A stretch of DNA of 64,000 bases. Origin: Megalonaias nervosa (Eukaryota; Mollusca; Bivalvia; Unionida; Unionidae). Below are positions 49,101 through 60,545 of the stretch, piece by piece. Under the pieces are notes generated by a model. That model saw nothing but the letters and a program-made list of their open reading frames with translations. It ran no database searches and was not told the origin of the DNA. The stretch covers positions 24,461 to 88,460 of the forward strand of contig JAECUM010004306.1 of assembly GCA_016617855.1 (NCBI GenBank). The letters run 5' to 3'. The stretch's first letter is position 1, and each line of letters starts with the position of its first letter. The translations under genes and the position numbers were made by a program.

Positions 49101-51561
49101 AAATAACCTAGATTGTACGATATCCAGCTTAACTATATGACATTATCTCCAAATAAAAATCATTATTTGAAAATACATTCACTGTGAGTGCAAATCTTTT
49201 TGCTAGCATGGGTTACAAAAAGTATTATTAAAGCAATTTGCTGTGTATACTATTTATCCTGCTGACATCAATGCTCATTTGTATCAGTTATGATGAACGT
49301 TTTGTTCAGCGAGCAATAAACTCATTATTTTATTACAAAGCAAGTCAACCCTGGAAGACAACTTTGGATTCTTTTAAGTTTGATTTTTGTTGGTTAATAC
49401 AAAGGTGGCTGACATAGGGAAGCCAACTTTGGTTCCTTTTTACTGGTATTCAAGGGAATTTTGAAAATAAATTGAAACAATGGAACAGTTTTTAAAGCTA
49501 TACAGTCTAGTGCTTCATGCATGGATATCAATAATATACTTAAATTAGCAACTGGAAATAGAACACTTGATAATGAGAGTAGTCCTTGAAAACTGCAAAT
49601 TGGTCATTGAAAGGTCATTTAGTTTTCCTATTTGAATCAACCATGTGTAGATGGTCCTAACTAAAAATGGTGCCAATTTGACACTTAATATGGCTGCCAT
49701 CCATAAAATCTTGTTATCGCTACTCTACCTAAATAGATGTTCATATCAACACAGGGATTTTACTAATAGACTTCTTCTGATGTCTAGTTGGTCCTAAATG
49801 AAAACGCTGCCAATCTTTTGTCCAATAAGGCTGTCACAATGGCCAGCTTGAAAATGTTTTTATTGCTGCTTGTACTGAATGGGGTAAGTATATCAGAGAT
49901 GGTTTCAACACTCATCAGTTTAAAGGATGAAATGGTCTTATCAGTTTGTGGAAATTCTTTTCACCCAGTAGAGAATAATCCCTTGAGGGACTCTTGTTAT
50001 AATTAGCAGTGGCAGTACCTGATTGTTTCATTAACTTTGATCACTTGCAGTTATTTAATTTGGTAGGTAAATTACCGTAACTGATTTAACATTCTTGGAG
50101 ATAAAGTTATTGTGAGAATGGCAATTATTTTGTGCACACATATGTATTCTCACACTGGTTGATTGAGCAATATCAGCAATTTTTGCCTTAGATTGAATAG
50201 AAAATGTGCACAATGCCTTTAAGAAAATCATGAAGAAGATTTAGTGTTATCATTTTTATGGCTCAGTACAAATTAGATTCATAAATGTCAGCTTTTATGA
50301 GAACTGATATCTTTACGGAAAGAAAAGCGACAAAGACTGATTACTGACTTATTTGAGATGAACATTCACAAATAGAAACCTCTTTATCATTTTAATGAAA
50401 TTCAAAATGCTACTGATGGGTGGATGATAAGCAAAAATCAACTTCAAATATTATGATTCTTCCACTGTGACTTAATCAAGTGTGTACAAGTTTATGAAAA
50501 TATTTCACAATGTCACTAATTTTGAAATTATTAGAAATTTAACCTTTGACTATTTCAGATCCAGGGAAGTTAGCTACGAAATAACCATCTTGCACAATAT
50601 TATCATGGTGTGTGTACTACCTATGTGTGTGTAATATCCATGTGGGCACAGAGAACTAATTCCCAGACTGTAATATTAATATTTGGCCAAAGTACTATAC
50701 TTTTGTGATAAGACCGGCAAATGATACTTGCATCCTACAAATAACTTATCCAAGAGTAAATTTTAAAACATTGAAGATGATATGCTCTGTGGCTAATTTT
50801 TTTACATAAAATTCCCTTGTATGTGTCCATTATAAAATTCTGGCATGGTGAGATCTCCACATCTATACATCCAGTATCTGTGCAGTGATAATGATAAAAT
50901 GAAAATGGTTTTAGGTTAAGTCTACTTAGTGCATACAGTTTACCCATATGTAGGCTTCATCTGAAAGATTATATTAATTTTTCCAGTGATTATGTTTTAA
51001 TCAATATGACTTTCATTCTTTTAGATAGAGTATTTACTATAACAGCACACACATGCTTGTCACAGAGCACACACATTAATTAGTTGCCTGTGATACTGAT
51101 GTAACAGATCATGATGTGGCTACTACCTATGTGGTATCCATGTACATAACAGATCATAATACGGCTACACACCTGATATCCATGTTAAGGCATATCCATG
51201 TACAACACAGATCAAATCAGGTTGTTAAAACCCCTAGGTCACATCCACCATCTGTATTTTTACAAGTGACTTGATGTCACATATAGAGTTATTAGGAATC
51301 GATATTGGCTCAAAATGTCTCAAGTTGATAATCACAAATTAGCAATAACTATTTTGCTGTCTTTCTACATGTATTAATTCCAATCTTCTATCCAGCATAC
51401 ATTTTTTTGACTTTAGTAGACATTGACATATATTTACAGGGCTGTGGGACACAAGATGTACGGTGTGCAATACCATGATCAGTTGAGTGAAGTTGTACGG
51501 AGATCAGCCGAATTCTGTGATTGTTTACAGTGCTTTTTTATTCTACATTCCATGGGTGGAG
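34134..51561 (+). CDS. TUBE1: Epsilon-tubulin, first five coding exons (runs off the window)
   Basis: Epsilon-tubulin is a centriole and basal-body tubulin needed for triplet microtubules and centriole maturation. Coding join: 34134-34158, 41398-41471, 42122-42241, 45674-45789 and 51440-51561; the phases fit throughout and the introns are GT-AG. The joined product opens MTQSIVVQVGQCGNQIG, the tubulin N terminus that binds nucleotide, and reads on for 152 codons plus one base. FWDLALREHA, LSSFFRNVD, KGKIKSLKAR, DMEEGVV and SGSGNNWAVGH are features of epsilon- rather than alpha- or beta-tubulin. It ends at HSMGGG, halfway through the GGGTGSG phosphate-binding signature. The remaining two thirds of the protein, about 320 residues, is not in the last 12.4 kb as far as I can see. 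Confidence 0.95.
38250..38880. repeat. About 55 bp diverged tandem repeat, about 11 copies
   Basis: Units like ttgaccataaattccatcag tttgacattgaaaaacttgt ccttattgtcaataa. They are 20-30 percent diverged by eye, with indels, much older than the arrays in TRMT11. Confidence 0.85.
39790..40110 (+). mobile_element. Possible dispersed SINE-like repeat
   Basis: A more GC-rich block within AT-rich intron: tttccccccctttgggcttg then tggatgtagaatagcccc, caccatgagaggcaactaat, ccttcctaagttctgactga. It ends near cagcattgtatagccattac then catcaaaccctatactg. The pattern resembles dispersed repeats known from bivalves, but only one copy is in the window and no Pol III boxes or target-site duplication were found. 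Confidence 0.35.
41398..41471 (+). CDS. TUBE1: TUBE1 exon 2
   Basis: After tttctttcag it reads (V)GQCGNQIGCRFWDLALREHA then GVNK, the tubulin GQCGNQIG motif with epsilon-type FWDLALREHA. Donor AAG|gtaata, phase 0 at the 3' end. Confidence 0.97.
41938..42105. repeat. AT-rich degenerate tandem repeat before TUBE1 exon 3
   Basis: About six irregular copies of a unit like ttctacaaaagtatacctat tttat, ending about 15 bp before the exon 3 acceptor. It includes the likely branch-point and polypyrimidine zone. Confidence 0.75.
42122..42241 (+). CDS. TUBE1: TUBE1 exon 3 (40 codons)
   Basis: Encodes NGVYDEPLSSFFRNVDSRYD, then DPVDIPVGTGKGKIKSLKAR, matching the vertebrate KGIYDEAISSFFRNVDTR and KGKICSLKAR regions. 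Acceptor ttgctag, donor AGG|gtacag. Confidence 0.97.
42242..45673 (+). other. TUBE1 intron 3 (3.4 kb)
   Basis: AT-rich. A (CT)n run lies at 44281-44300 and A-rich homopolymers near 44318-44335. No exon or transposon was recognised. Confidence 0.6.
45674..45789 (+). CDS. TUBE1: TUBE1 exon 4
   Basis: Encodes AILVDMEEGVVSEMMKGPLR, then EVFDFKQLITDVSGSGNN and two bases of Trp. The vertebrate form reads AVLIDMEEGVVNEILQGPLR. Acceptor cctgcag, donor ACTG|gtaaaa. Confidence 0.97.
48190..48432 (-). mobile_element. tRNA-Ser-like SINE (family 1), copy c
   Basis: Minus-oriented, near full length and diverged. The 3' side reads gtgggtttaatgacattttc agcacaatatagg, the body gaaccaccaacccacaggaa gctactggcgagctttctca, and the tRNA-like head (plus-strand cacctcagaccactc) closes it on the right. 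No clear target-site duplication. Confidence 0.8.
48600..49305. repeat. Dispersed repeat, copy 1 (pairs with 59745-60545)
   Basis: Long collinear similarity with 59745-60545 in the same orientation. Shared blocks include cttgtattgttatcatttat tc, tgcc-attcacgcatgaca, aaggtgcaaaataacc, gggttacaaaaagtattat and gacatcaatgc. The family is not recognised. This copy lacks the 123 bp insertion seen in copy 2. Confidence 0.85.
51440..51561 (+). CDS. TUBE1: TUBE1 exon 5 (last in window)
   Basis: The first base completes Trp. It then reads AVGHKMYGVQYHDQLSEVVR, then RSAEFCDCLQCFFILHSMGG and one base of the next Gly. The vertebrate protein has AVGHKVYG here and an HSMGGGTGSG that continues. Acceptor tttacag, donor GGAG|gtaaca. 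Confidence 0.96.
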
Positions 51562-54500
51562 GTAACATTAATTTCAAGTTTTAAAGCAAAGAACTGCAGG
51601 TTGTTTATAAGGAGAAAAAAAAATACCTTTCACTTCTCTCTCATACTATCTCTTTCAAACACACAGCATAAAGAAAATGTCTTGGCTACAGTCAAGTTAA
51701 CATCAGTGTTGATATCACACAACAAATTACTATATTACATCTGATAGTATAGCTGGTAAATGTTGAATATATGTTACAGACAAAAGATAATGACAGCTAC
51801 AGTTCATCTAAAATAGCAGCAACCCTGAGAAACTTGGGATTTTTTTCAATTTGAAATTTTGACACATTTTAAAAACATGTGTTCATGGTACATAGATGCC
51901 CTACTACATTGACTGAAATTACTTAAACATTAAATTAGCCATTGTGTAGACAGACTAGGATAACACGGTGTCTGTACCACTGTTGTTACAGCTGCATAAA
52001 ACAGAAATAACTTCAACATCATTTAGCAACAATAAAAAAATTGTATTCAGCCATGTGTGCTGCAAGATTTAGAACTTCAAATCACCCTGCAGCAATTTAA
52101 TTTGTCCAGTACTTTTTATGTACCCATCATGTTATGACATCAAAGTCTCTCCATTCCCTATTTTGTTTCTGCAAAATAACTCAAGTTTTCTACTGTCTAC
52201 TGTTACAAACTTTTGTAAATTGCTTGCAATTGAAGTAAGGAAGCCTATCAGTTTTGAGTTTAAAGGTCAAGGCCACAAACAGAATGAGTGGTACCTTTTA
52301 TGCCTGCCTGTGTTTAATAGTCTTCTACATAGGCACTAGTAGGGTATCACTGATCTCAGCATCTTTTAGACTGGTCGAGGTTTTCCATGAAGTAAACTTA
52401 CTGAGCAGGAATCATTCTTTTCTAACCAGATTTACCATGACTGTTATCATCGATCGTTTGACCCCAAAAATCATTGAGCATTTTTATTATCTACAGTGCA
52501 AGTCGTCAACAAATATTTTGTCAGGGAATTTACACTGAAATAAAAGTTATTGCATAATGCCCATTTTTTTGGCTCAACTGGTCGAAGAGAAAATGAGATT
52601 AGTAGATAGACTGTTGTTATCGCTACTTTTCCTAAATTATTTGGACAATTGCCATGAACCTTTACAGACATTCTTCCCATGGTCTAGATTGTCTTAAATG
52701 ACAGTTGTGCCACTCAGACATCCAAAATGGCCATCACAGCTGCCAATGGAGAAAGATAATACATTACAAGTACATGTATACCTGCTTTTCACATACCACT
52801 TGATATTCATATCCCACACTCCTGCGTGAGTTGTCAGGCTTGTTCAGTCGGCATGCTGGTATATAAGGAAAATCATTGCCTACTTGATACATTTTTATAG
52901 CATTGTGTTACTTTACCAGCATCAGAAACTGCAATTGTTTCAATCTTAACCAGTGTGCACAATAATACCTGCAAACATTTCAGAATGGCTGACAAAACTA
53001 ATTGTGCAGCTTTACTCCAACACCACATTGGTCGATTATGGGACTACTTGGCCCATAGTAGAGTCGGCCCATGAACAAACTCAGCTTATAACAAACTCAG
53101 CCTACTCAAATCAGCCCATAATGTACTCTGCCCATAACATATCTGGTTCACATAACAAACTCAGCCCATTATATGTTCGGTCAGCCTTACATTCCAAGAT
53201 TTATATAATAGTTTTTGTTAAACAGCAATTTCTTTTTTTTTTCTTTCGTTTTTATGTTCATTGTAAGTTTCTTTCAACGGTCATTTGTTCTGCAATAGAA
53301 ATATAGTGGGGAAAAAATCATAATCCAAGATTAATTAAATTATATATTGCATAATCAATATTTGAAACTGTCCTTGTTCTCCCCCTATTACTTGTTAATT
53401 GAGTTTTACAATAGCACGTCTGCTCTACTATTTGTAATTGTAAACATGTGTTGACAAATGTGAATCTGACTACAGTTGCAATTCTCATCCATATAGCCTA
53501 CATTTTGTATCAACAGTAAATATTTTCCATTATTCTAAGTTTGAAAAGTCTTTGTCCCTGTAAGGCCGTTCTGTTAATTGACTTAAATAGATATTATTGT
53601 TGTTTAAAAATGATGAGCACATTGACAAATATTTCAGATTTAGTTTAAAATTGTGTATCTTTGCCATGTCTTATTCCTTCTCTCAATACAAAATGTAATT
53701 AAACATTTCATTACATGATGGTATTATTTTTGAGAATTCCCTAAAATATAATAAAAATGAAATTTATAAACACTAGGAGGATTCCTTAGTGCAGTAAGAT
53801 AGAATAAACAATAAAGGACACAAAGCATTATCATGAAATAATGAGAAGATATTTGTTAAAGTCTTCTTAACATGATACAATTTAATGAATAACCAGCAGA
53901 ATTTATAGCAAAGATGTTATTTTTTTAACATTAAGAAGGAAAAGTGGAATTTATTACTGTATTGATTTATAACAAGGAAAATTGTATTTATTACTGTGAT
54001 TTATTACTGTGTTGATTTGTTTCGCTTATTAATCTTTCATCAAGTGATAATCTTACCAAAACCGATGAAAAGCTACAATTTTTTAAGTACTGAATATAAT
54101 CAACAATTTTTTAATGAATCAATTACATAAATTATACTGACGTATAGTGTTTAGATGCACAGATTTCCTTGACCAATTGATAAAGATGAAAGGTTAGAAT
54201 TTGATTTGACCAAATGCTGAATTTCAAGTTAGCTTTAAAATAGTTTTCTCTACATTTTTCATCATGACAAAAAATCATTGAGCAAAAGATATTGTAACTG
54301 TCATTGTGAATGAAATATGGGTACCTAAAAATGACTGTAACATACCTGTATTACAAACTCTGTATTGCTGTCACTTCACGGTTAATAAAACCCACAAAGT
54401 TTGCATACTCACATAGTTGCCAACTGTCCAGTTTTTTCCGTATTTTGGACCTGATTATGGGTGTATGTTTTTTTTTGCAAAAAATACGTTTTTTAATTTT

Positions 54501-54718
54501 TTTTTTTAAAAAAAAAAAATTCAGTGCAATTTTCAGTTTAGAACAGGCACTTGGTTTAATTCTGATAGAAATGTATCACATGTATATAGGAATACAGTTC
54601 TACAATATGATAAATTCATTCGAAATCGAGGCTACCATGCCTGTCTTTATCCGCCATATTGGATTTCGCAAATAGTTACCGCTACAGCTGTGTGTCATCT
54701 TCGTAATATTCAACTTCT

Positions 54719-54990
54719 AATCATGTTAAATAGGAAATCAGAGAATTCAGAATTTTCACCAGAAAAGAGAAGAAAACAGAACTGAAAGGACAATTGTGCC
54801 ATCTTGTTTAGATTTGTTAAATCATCTAGTAAAGGAGAAGACTTTACGTTTTGGAAATTGTGTAATGTGATTTCGCTGTTGGACATGGAGGCGCACATGA
54901 AATACAAGAGCACGAAAAAGCTAATAAACATCAGCTTGCTGCTTCATCATACACAACTCAGCCTGAACTTGGATGTATATAAATACCAGA
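54719..54990 (+). pseudogene. Transposon-type zinc-finger ORF relic, frameshifted
   Basis: Starting ATGTTAAATAGG the frame reads MLNRKSENSEFSPEKRRKQN then a stop. It resumes as RFVKSSSKGEDFTFWKLCN and, after a one-base shift, CDFAVGHGGAHEIQEHEK then ANKHQLAASS. The C-x2-C … H-x4/5-KH layout with VGHGG is typical of BED-like fingers in hAT-type or DUF4371-type transposon proteins. The premature stop and frameshift show it is dead. Family placement is my recollection of the motif. Confidence 0.6.
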
Positions 54991-55266
54991 GAGAATCTTG
55001 ATGTAATTCGATTGAAATTCGGTTTATTAAATTTCTTTTAGAAACGAACCTTCCTCTTTCAGTTACTAGTGTTGCTGGCGATTTACTTTGCATGCATTTT
55101 CCAGACGGTAAAATTGCAAGGATTACTCGTATGCCAGAATGAAAACAGTTCAGTAAGAAAATCACACAGAATTGAGATTATCAACGACAGTTGGTACATT
55201 GGAATCAATAATAATTGAAAAAAATAAGGTGTGGAAAAGGCTCCTATAAACAGCCTGTGTCTAAGT

Positions 55267-55344
55267 GTGTTGCACTCTTGCACCTTCTAAATGGGCACCC
55301 GAATGGAACAGGGTTCCTGTCCAGAAGGTGCAAGTGTGCAACAC
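55267..55344. repeat. Perfect-length hairpin, 22 bp stem, 34 nt loop
   Basis: Arm 55267-55288 (gtgttgcactcttgcacctt ct) pairs with arm 55323-55344 (agaaggtgcaagtgtgcaac ac) with one mismatch in 22. Either strand could fold to an imperfect hairpin of about 80 nt. It may be a transposon end or foldback relic, or a miRNA-like precursor; nothing else decides. Confidence 0.8.
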
Positions 55345-56488
55345 ATGCATCATTGACATTAAATAATTATGTAAGGCACTGTCCTACCTTACTGATGGTT
55401 GTATATGTTGTAAGTAGTTACAAATGCATTAAAATTTTAAAAAACAATATTTGGTCCTGAAAATCAGTATTTTTGTCATGAGCAATCAGTATTTTTGTAC
55501 TTAGGGGTTGGTAATCAGCTATGTACTCATAGATGATTAACTAATTAGTTAGTAAATAACATGTTTGGATTAAATATTTCTTGTTCAATAACAAGTGTGA
55601 CAAACCCATACAACATCACCAAAAATGCTAACTTTGGTCTGAAATGGACATTTTTGGCTGTTTATTGTTCAATAGCAACAAATGTTACAAAGCCATATAA
55701 GGTCAAGGGCGAGGCAGACTTTGATGTTTTGCTTAAACATTTCTTGTTCAATAACAGTAGCCATACAAGATCACAAACAATACATTGTTGGGTCTGAAAC
55801 TTATATTTTTTTATGAAGCCATACAAAGATCACAAACAAAACAAAATTGGGTCCGAAACCAGCATTGTTTTATGAAGCCATGAAAGATCAAGGATAAGGC
55901 CGACTTTGTTGTGGGCCAACCCCGTAATGGGCCAAGTACGTTATGGGGAAACTTCTTAATTAAATTTGTATGGACCGACTCTGTTATGGACTGACTTCTG
56001 TTATGGGCCAAGATCTCCTGTTACCCATTGATCAAGCAGAGAGACCAACACTTAATGTGAACAAATGTGATTTACATCATTCACTGGTGATCAGCAATTT
56101 GAAGTTTTTTTGCACAATACCATACAAGAACTTATCTTTTCCGTGACATTACAAACATTTCATTGTTAGGCAGTGTGATTCCTGCACTGAATACACTCAT
56201 AAATCCTTCCAAAATACTCTATGCATCAATCTGTGTTTTTGCCATCATATTATAATACCTACTGCAGTAATTGTTTAATATCAATTCTTACACATCACAA
56301 AACTATTACATCAAATGACAACATAGAAACCAGTATAAATGCATGAACATCATAAATCCAGTTCAAATTTGTTTATTGCCATGTTAAAAGTAAGACGATT
56401 GTATTCTTCTGAGACTTTTTGTATAAAATGATAGCACACTAGACAGATTTTATTCTGTTGATAATGACACAATCATATTCTCACACAC

Positions 56489-56580
56489 AAAATATATTGT
56501 AGCCACAATATTCTTAAACAGTCTCATCAAAATATATTGTAGCCACAATATTCTCACCCAGTCATGGCAAAATATATTGT
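56489..56580. repeat. About 47 bp direct repeat, 2 copies
   Basis: aaaatatattgtagccacaa tattct is repeated with about 47 bp spacing, and a partial third copy follows. Confidence 0.85.
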
Positions 56581-57626
56581 ATAGAAATATAGCCACAATC
56601 AATATACAATATAGCCACACAGAGAAAACAGTTTCAGAAGAATTTTTTATATACAGTCATGATCAATAATTCTATTCCTGTACTAGCATTTTGGTCCAAC
56701 ACAAAAGGAATCTCAACTACGGTACAGTCACAATCATTAATATTGGTCCAACTGAGGCACCTCACAAGAACTTCACTTGTGTACAGTTTGTGTAATGTAA
56801 TTCCAATAATACTGGTTGGTTTGTACACCATTGTTTGTATAAATGATCATGCATGTACTTGTCACATCAGTGAAGTGTATGTCACAATCTCAGAGACATG
56901 TAAGTAGTTTGATAATAATTTGTTTGGTTACTGATCTCAGTTGAGGTTTTCTACCCCACATGGATTTCCTGATGCAGGTGCTCCTCATGGCAACTTTATT
57001 TGTCTGGCCTGTATGCCTGAAGTGCAGACAAATTAGGGGGATGAGGGTGTAAAGGCTTTGATCTAGATCAGTAAAGAGAAAAACGTATTATCATACCTCT
57101 ACTACATGTCTGTAAAACAATAGACAGAAATCAAATCATTCTATGAATTTATTTCTTGACTAGTGCATATGCATGTCCAGGTGCATGTTTGTTAAAGAAA
57201 ACTTAAAAATGCTATTGCAGTGTTAAGTTTGTATAGCCTCTGAAAAATCACTAAATATTTGCAGTTAACCATTCCAGTACTTATTATATAATAAATGAAT
57301 TATATAAAAACAAATACAAAGGATGTAATTCATCTATTGACACACATAAAAATAAAGGCTTGTACATGATTTCACACTTAACGTATTTGTCGGCCTATAA
57401 GTGGATGCAGAGTATAAGTCGAATGAGCAGATTTGGTAAATTTTCCACCTTTCATCCATATATAAGTTGATGCGGAGTATAAGATGAGGCCAGATCAACA
57501 TCTCTGCTTCATTCTTTTTCACTTCGTTCTACAAAGCATTGTGAATTTTATCTTAAATGTAACTCAGTAACCATTCTGGTCTGGATCATTAAATGTAACT
57601 AAAAGTACCTAATTTGTTTCACATGA

Positions 57627-57782
57627 TTGTTGTTGTTGTTATAGGGTTTAACACCATTTTTCAGCACAATATAGGCTATACATGGCAGCCAGTATAAATG
57701 GTGGAGGAAGAACCAGGGAAAATCCCAGAAAGAACCACCGACCCAAGAGAAGCTACTGGCAAGCTTTCTCACATATCCAAAT
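57627..57782 (-). mobile_element. tRNA-Ser-like SINE (family 1), copy d, 3' part
   Basis: Minus-oriented (AAC)n tail (gttgttgttgttatagggtt), then ttaacaccatttttcagcac aatataggctatacatgg, ending at agctttctcacatatcca. The tRNA-like head is missing, a typical 5'-truncated insertion. Confidence 0.85.
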
Positions 57783-58099
57783 AGGCTGTGTTTCTCATCA
57801 AGTATTTTAAATGTATTATGTACTTTTAGCTACATACAATTATGCTGACCTAAACATTGAGTTACAGATAGGATAAAATTTTATGATGCTGTGTGGTATT
57901 AAACTATAATAACTTTTGGTTTCATAAATATTAAAAGTATCATTATATGCTATTTCAGATTACCAGTATTAGGGAAATTGCCTAACTAATGCTAAAATGC
58001 TTTCTCCACATTGGGGGGGGGGGGAGATACATAGAGAGATGCATTTGTGTTACATCGTATTTTTCTTCTTGCACCCCATGATAAAAATAAAATATGGCG

Positions 58100-58103
<4 letters not shown>

Positions 58104-58139
<36 letters not shown>
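58104..58139. repeat. (TA)n microsatellite
   Basis: About 18 TA units next to a short (GA)n run. Confidence 0.96.
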
Positions 58140-58142
<3 letters not shown>

Positions 58143-59744
58143 AGGGAGAGAGAGATTCCAGCTCTTCATGTTTTTTTTTGACCTTATTGTCCTGTTTAGC
58201 AGAAGTTTTTGTCAAAGAGAGAAAACATTAATAAATTAAATAGTGAATGTAAACTACGAAATATACATACTATACTCCTTCAGGGTTTAAATAATAACAA
58301 TGGTTATATCCATATAGATTCCATTTAGGTTAAATCCCAAGAATGACCATTGTGCATGCTAATTTTCTTTGCAAGTATAACAACCTCTCCACTTCCAACA
58401 GATAAGATTTTTTTTAAAAAGTGCATGTACTTCCTGTACTTAGGTGGCAATTGTTTTTGATCTTTGCTGATGCTATATGTTACTGTAGTTGCTGTCAGCC
58501 TTATCAGCAAGTTCAAAAGATGTCACTGGTTGAGAAATTTACATGATTAACCACCAGGCATTTCCTTTCATTATATGGTAGCATTTCCATAATACCCATG
58601 GGAAACCTCATTTTTCTATTGGTAGCCTCACTAATCTGATCTGGTCTGCCGATCTTGACCTCAAACAGGTGTCAGCTTAAGAAAACCTTATTACAGCTGT
58701 AGCATATTTAATTAGCATGTAAATACCACTATAAAGCCACGTAATTCTTGGACAAAGGAAGTGACAACTAAAACTGGAAGAAATTGCTTACCTAGTAGTA
58801 TTAATTGATAATGGAATATGGTACTGCACTTTTGTGCACAAGTAAGATAACAGACATGATGTGAAAAATCTCTGTCATAATGGGGCATAATTTTTATTTG
58901 ATCATGAGGTGCAATAAGAACATTGTGATGGAATATCTGTCTTTGTCATGGTTATTCATCTTCTCACTTTTCAATTAATCAAATTTAAACAATGTATATT
59001 ACAAACAATGTATATTACTAATGCATGCTGCTTTAGCGCAATTACATCATGACGCACGTTAATTTTTAATACTGACCATCATTTAATTGTTCAAAATCCT
59101 TCTCCTATATCTTTTTATACACGATCTCTTCCCCAAAACGAAATATGATTTCACACATTATTTTTTGTACTTTTGTACTTTTGGAGAAAAAAAATTCCAT
59201 ACAAAAAATTATGTGACATATGATAAACCGATTCATGTGACAAAATCCATATATAAGTGGACTCGGAGTATAAGACGAAGCTAAGATTTTCTGGTCAAAA
59301 AGTATCGTCTTATAGGCCAGCAAATACAGCATTCCTTATAATATTATTGTTAGATATTTAAATGTATTTGTGAGCATGTGCACAAGAGATATTTTGTGCT
59401 CATTTGCTGAAAAGGGCAAAACACCAAAAGGTGTTTGAAATTTTTGGTTTTTTAAGTTCAGACATTACTAGAAACAAAATTCATTTTATTTCAGTTTGCA
59501 AGATAGAATTATAATAGAGACAAACTTAAGAAGAATGTCTAGCCTGTTCATTGATCAATGAAAATGAAGAAAAGTTTTATTGATATGGCTTGGGTCAGAT
59601 GGTTTAATGGATGATGCAGTTAAAAGTTCTGCTGATGAAATATATAATAATTTGTGTGTGGATCAGTGTTGTAGGGTCAGATGAAAATCACATCTCCAAA
59701 CACTGAGCATACGTGTAACTTGTGTTCAGATTATTGTATTTACC

Positions 59745-60545
59745 ATACATATTGGATATGATAAAATAAATGATTTTATTTCCTGTCCAGGAACTTAGCA
59801 AAACTTTTTGCACCTAGGTCATATGTCCACACCCACCCCAACACACTGCATGTTACAATACAATAAACAAAACCTTTTGATAATAAAAAGAAACTAACCT
59901 TGTATTGTTATCATTTATTCCCATTTTATTATTTCTCATCTTTATCAAATTGTTAAAGAAAAGAATATATTCACAAACTCCATATATGTAGTGTATGCAT
60001 CCATACTTAAGTGTGTATTGCTTATGTCAGATAACTCATGACTTATTATTCATTGACATGAATATAGAGAAACAAGTCATGTTTGGTTGTACTCATGGTT
60101 TGGATATGTTATCACACTAAAAACTGGATCCAGTGCCAGATTACCCATTAAGCACATTAAGCATGTGCTTTAGCTTTCACATCTTTTAGGCTAGTGTGGG
60201 GGCACTGTACTATTTTCAGTAGTTAGGTCCCTGGAAGGCCTTAATGTGGCACTGACTGGATCCAACACAGAGGCAGAGAGAAATATCAACCGATTGCTTG
60301 AAGGCACCTGCCATTCACGCATGACAGTGTAAGGTGCAAAATAACCAAGATTGTATTGTATCCAGGTTAACTATATAACGGTATCACACAAATTAAAATC
60401 GTTATTGGAAAATACATTCGCTGTGAGTGCTGATTACAATTTATTAACAAACATGGGTTACAAAAAGTATTATAAAAGCAGTGTAATGTTGTATATGCTA
60501 TTTACCCTGCAAACATCAATGCCCATTTGCATCAGTTATGATTAC
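59745..60545. repeat. Dispersed repeat, copy 2 (pairs with 48600-49305)
   Basis: Collinear with 48600-49305 (shared blocks listed there), with substitutions and small indels. It carries an extra 123 bp element at 60132-60254. Confidence 0.85.
60132..60254. mobile_element. 123 bp hAT-type MITE with 8 bp target-site duplication
   Basis: Ends CAGTGCCAGATTACCCATTA (left) and TTAATGTGGCACTG (right) are inverted repeats: CAGTGCCA is identical and the next bases are similar. The 8 bp ACTGGATC lies directly on both sides (60124-60131 and 60255-60262), the duplication size of hAT elements. The related repeat copy has an empty site at about 49013-49022 (aagtggatcagac), supporting a real insertion. Confidence 0.88.

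Larger units (their letters stand above)
45790..51439 (+). other. TUBE1 intron 4 (5.6 kb)
   Basis: Holds a SINE (48190-48432) and a dispersed repeat (48600-49305). A GC-richer patch at 46985-47100 (ggcccc…ccctggaaccccagatcagg) looks like a transposon fragment of unknown family. At 46540-46728 there is a Lys-rich open frame of 62 codons with two Cys pairs, not recognised. Segments 45790-46530, 47110-48180 and 49310-51430 show nothing else clear. Confidence 0.55.
53030..56015. mobile_element. Possible 3 kb element with inverted GGCCCAT-rich ends
   Basis: About 53030-53180 contains repeated short phrases (cttggcccatag, gtcggcccatg, agcccataatg, gcccataaca). About 55885-56015 contains the same vocabulary inverted (gttgtgggccaac, gtaatgggccaagta, ctgttatgggcc). 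Between them lies a zinc-finger-like ORF relic (54719-54990). The arrangement fits subterminal inverted repeats of a DNA transposon, but exact ends and a target-site duplication were not found. Confidence 0.4.
57381..59330. mobile_element. Tigger/mariner-like element with GGCCTATAAG ends
   Basis: Left end acgtatttgtcggcctataa g and right end (plus strand) cttataggccagcaaataca gc are inverted repeats of about 20 bp; a TA precedes the left end. Repeated subterminal phrases (gagtataag-cgaa, ccatatataagt) occur at both ends. The interior has no recognisable transposase but contains a SINE fragment (57627-57782) and a TA microsatellite (58104-58139). Probably a non-autonomous or decayed copy of 1.95 kb. 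Confidence 0.65.

Noticed and set aside
55301..55320. Gly-Thr-Gly-like reading as TUBE1 exon 6
   Set aside because: It lies in the loop of a hairpin, has no acceptor and the next residues do not fit epsilon-tubulin.
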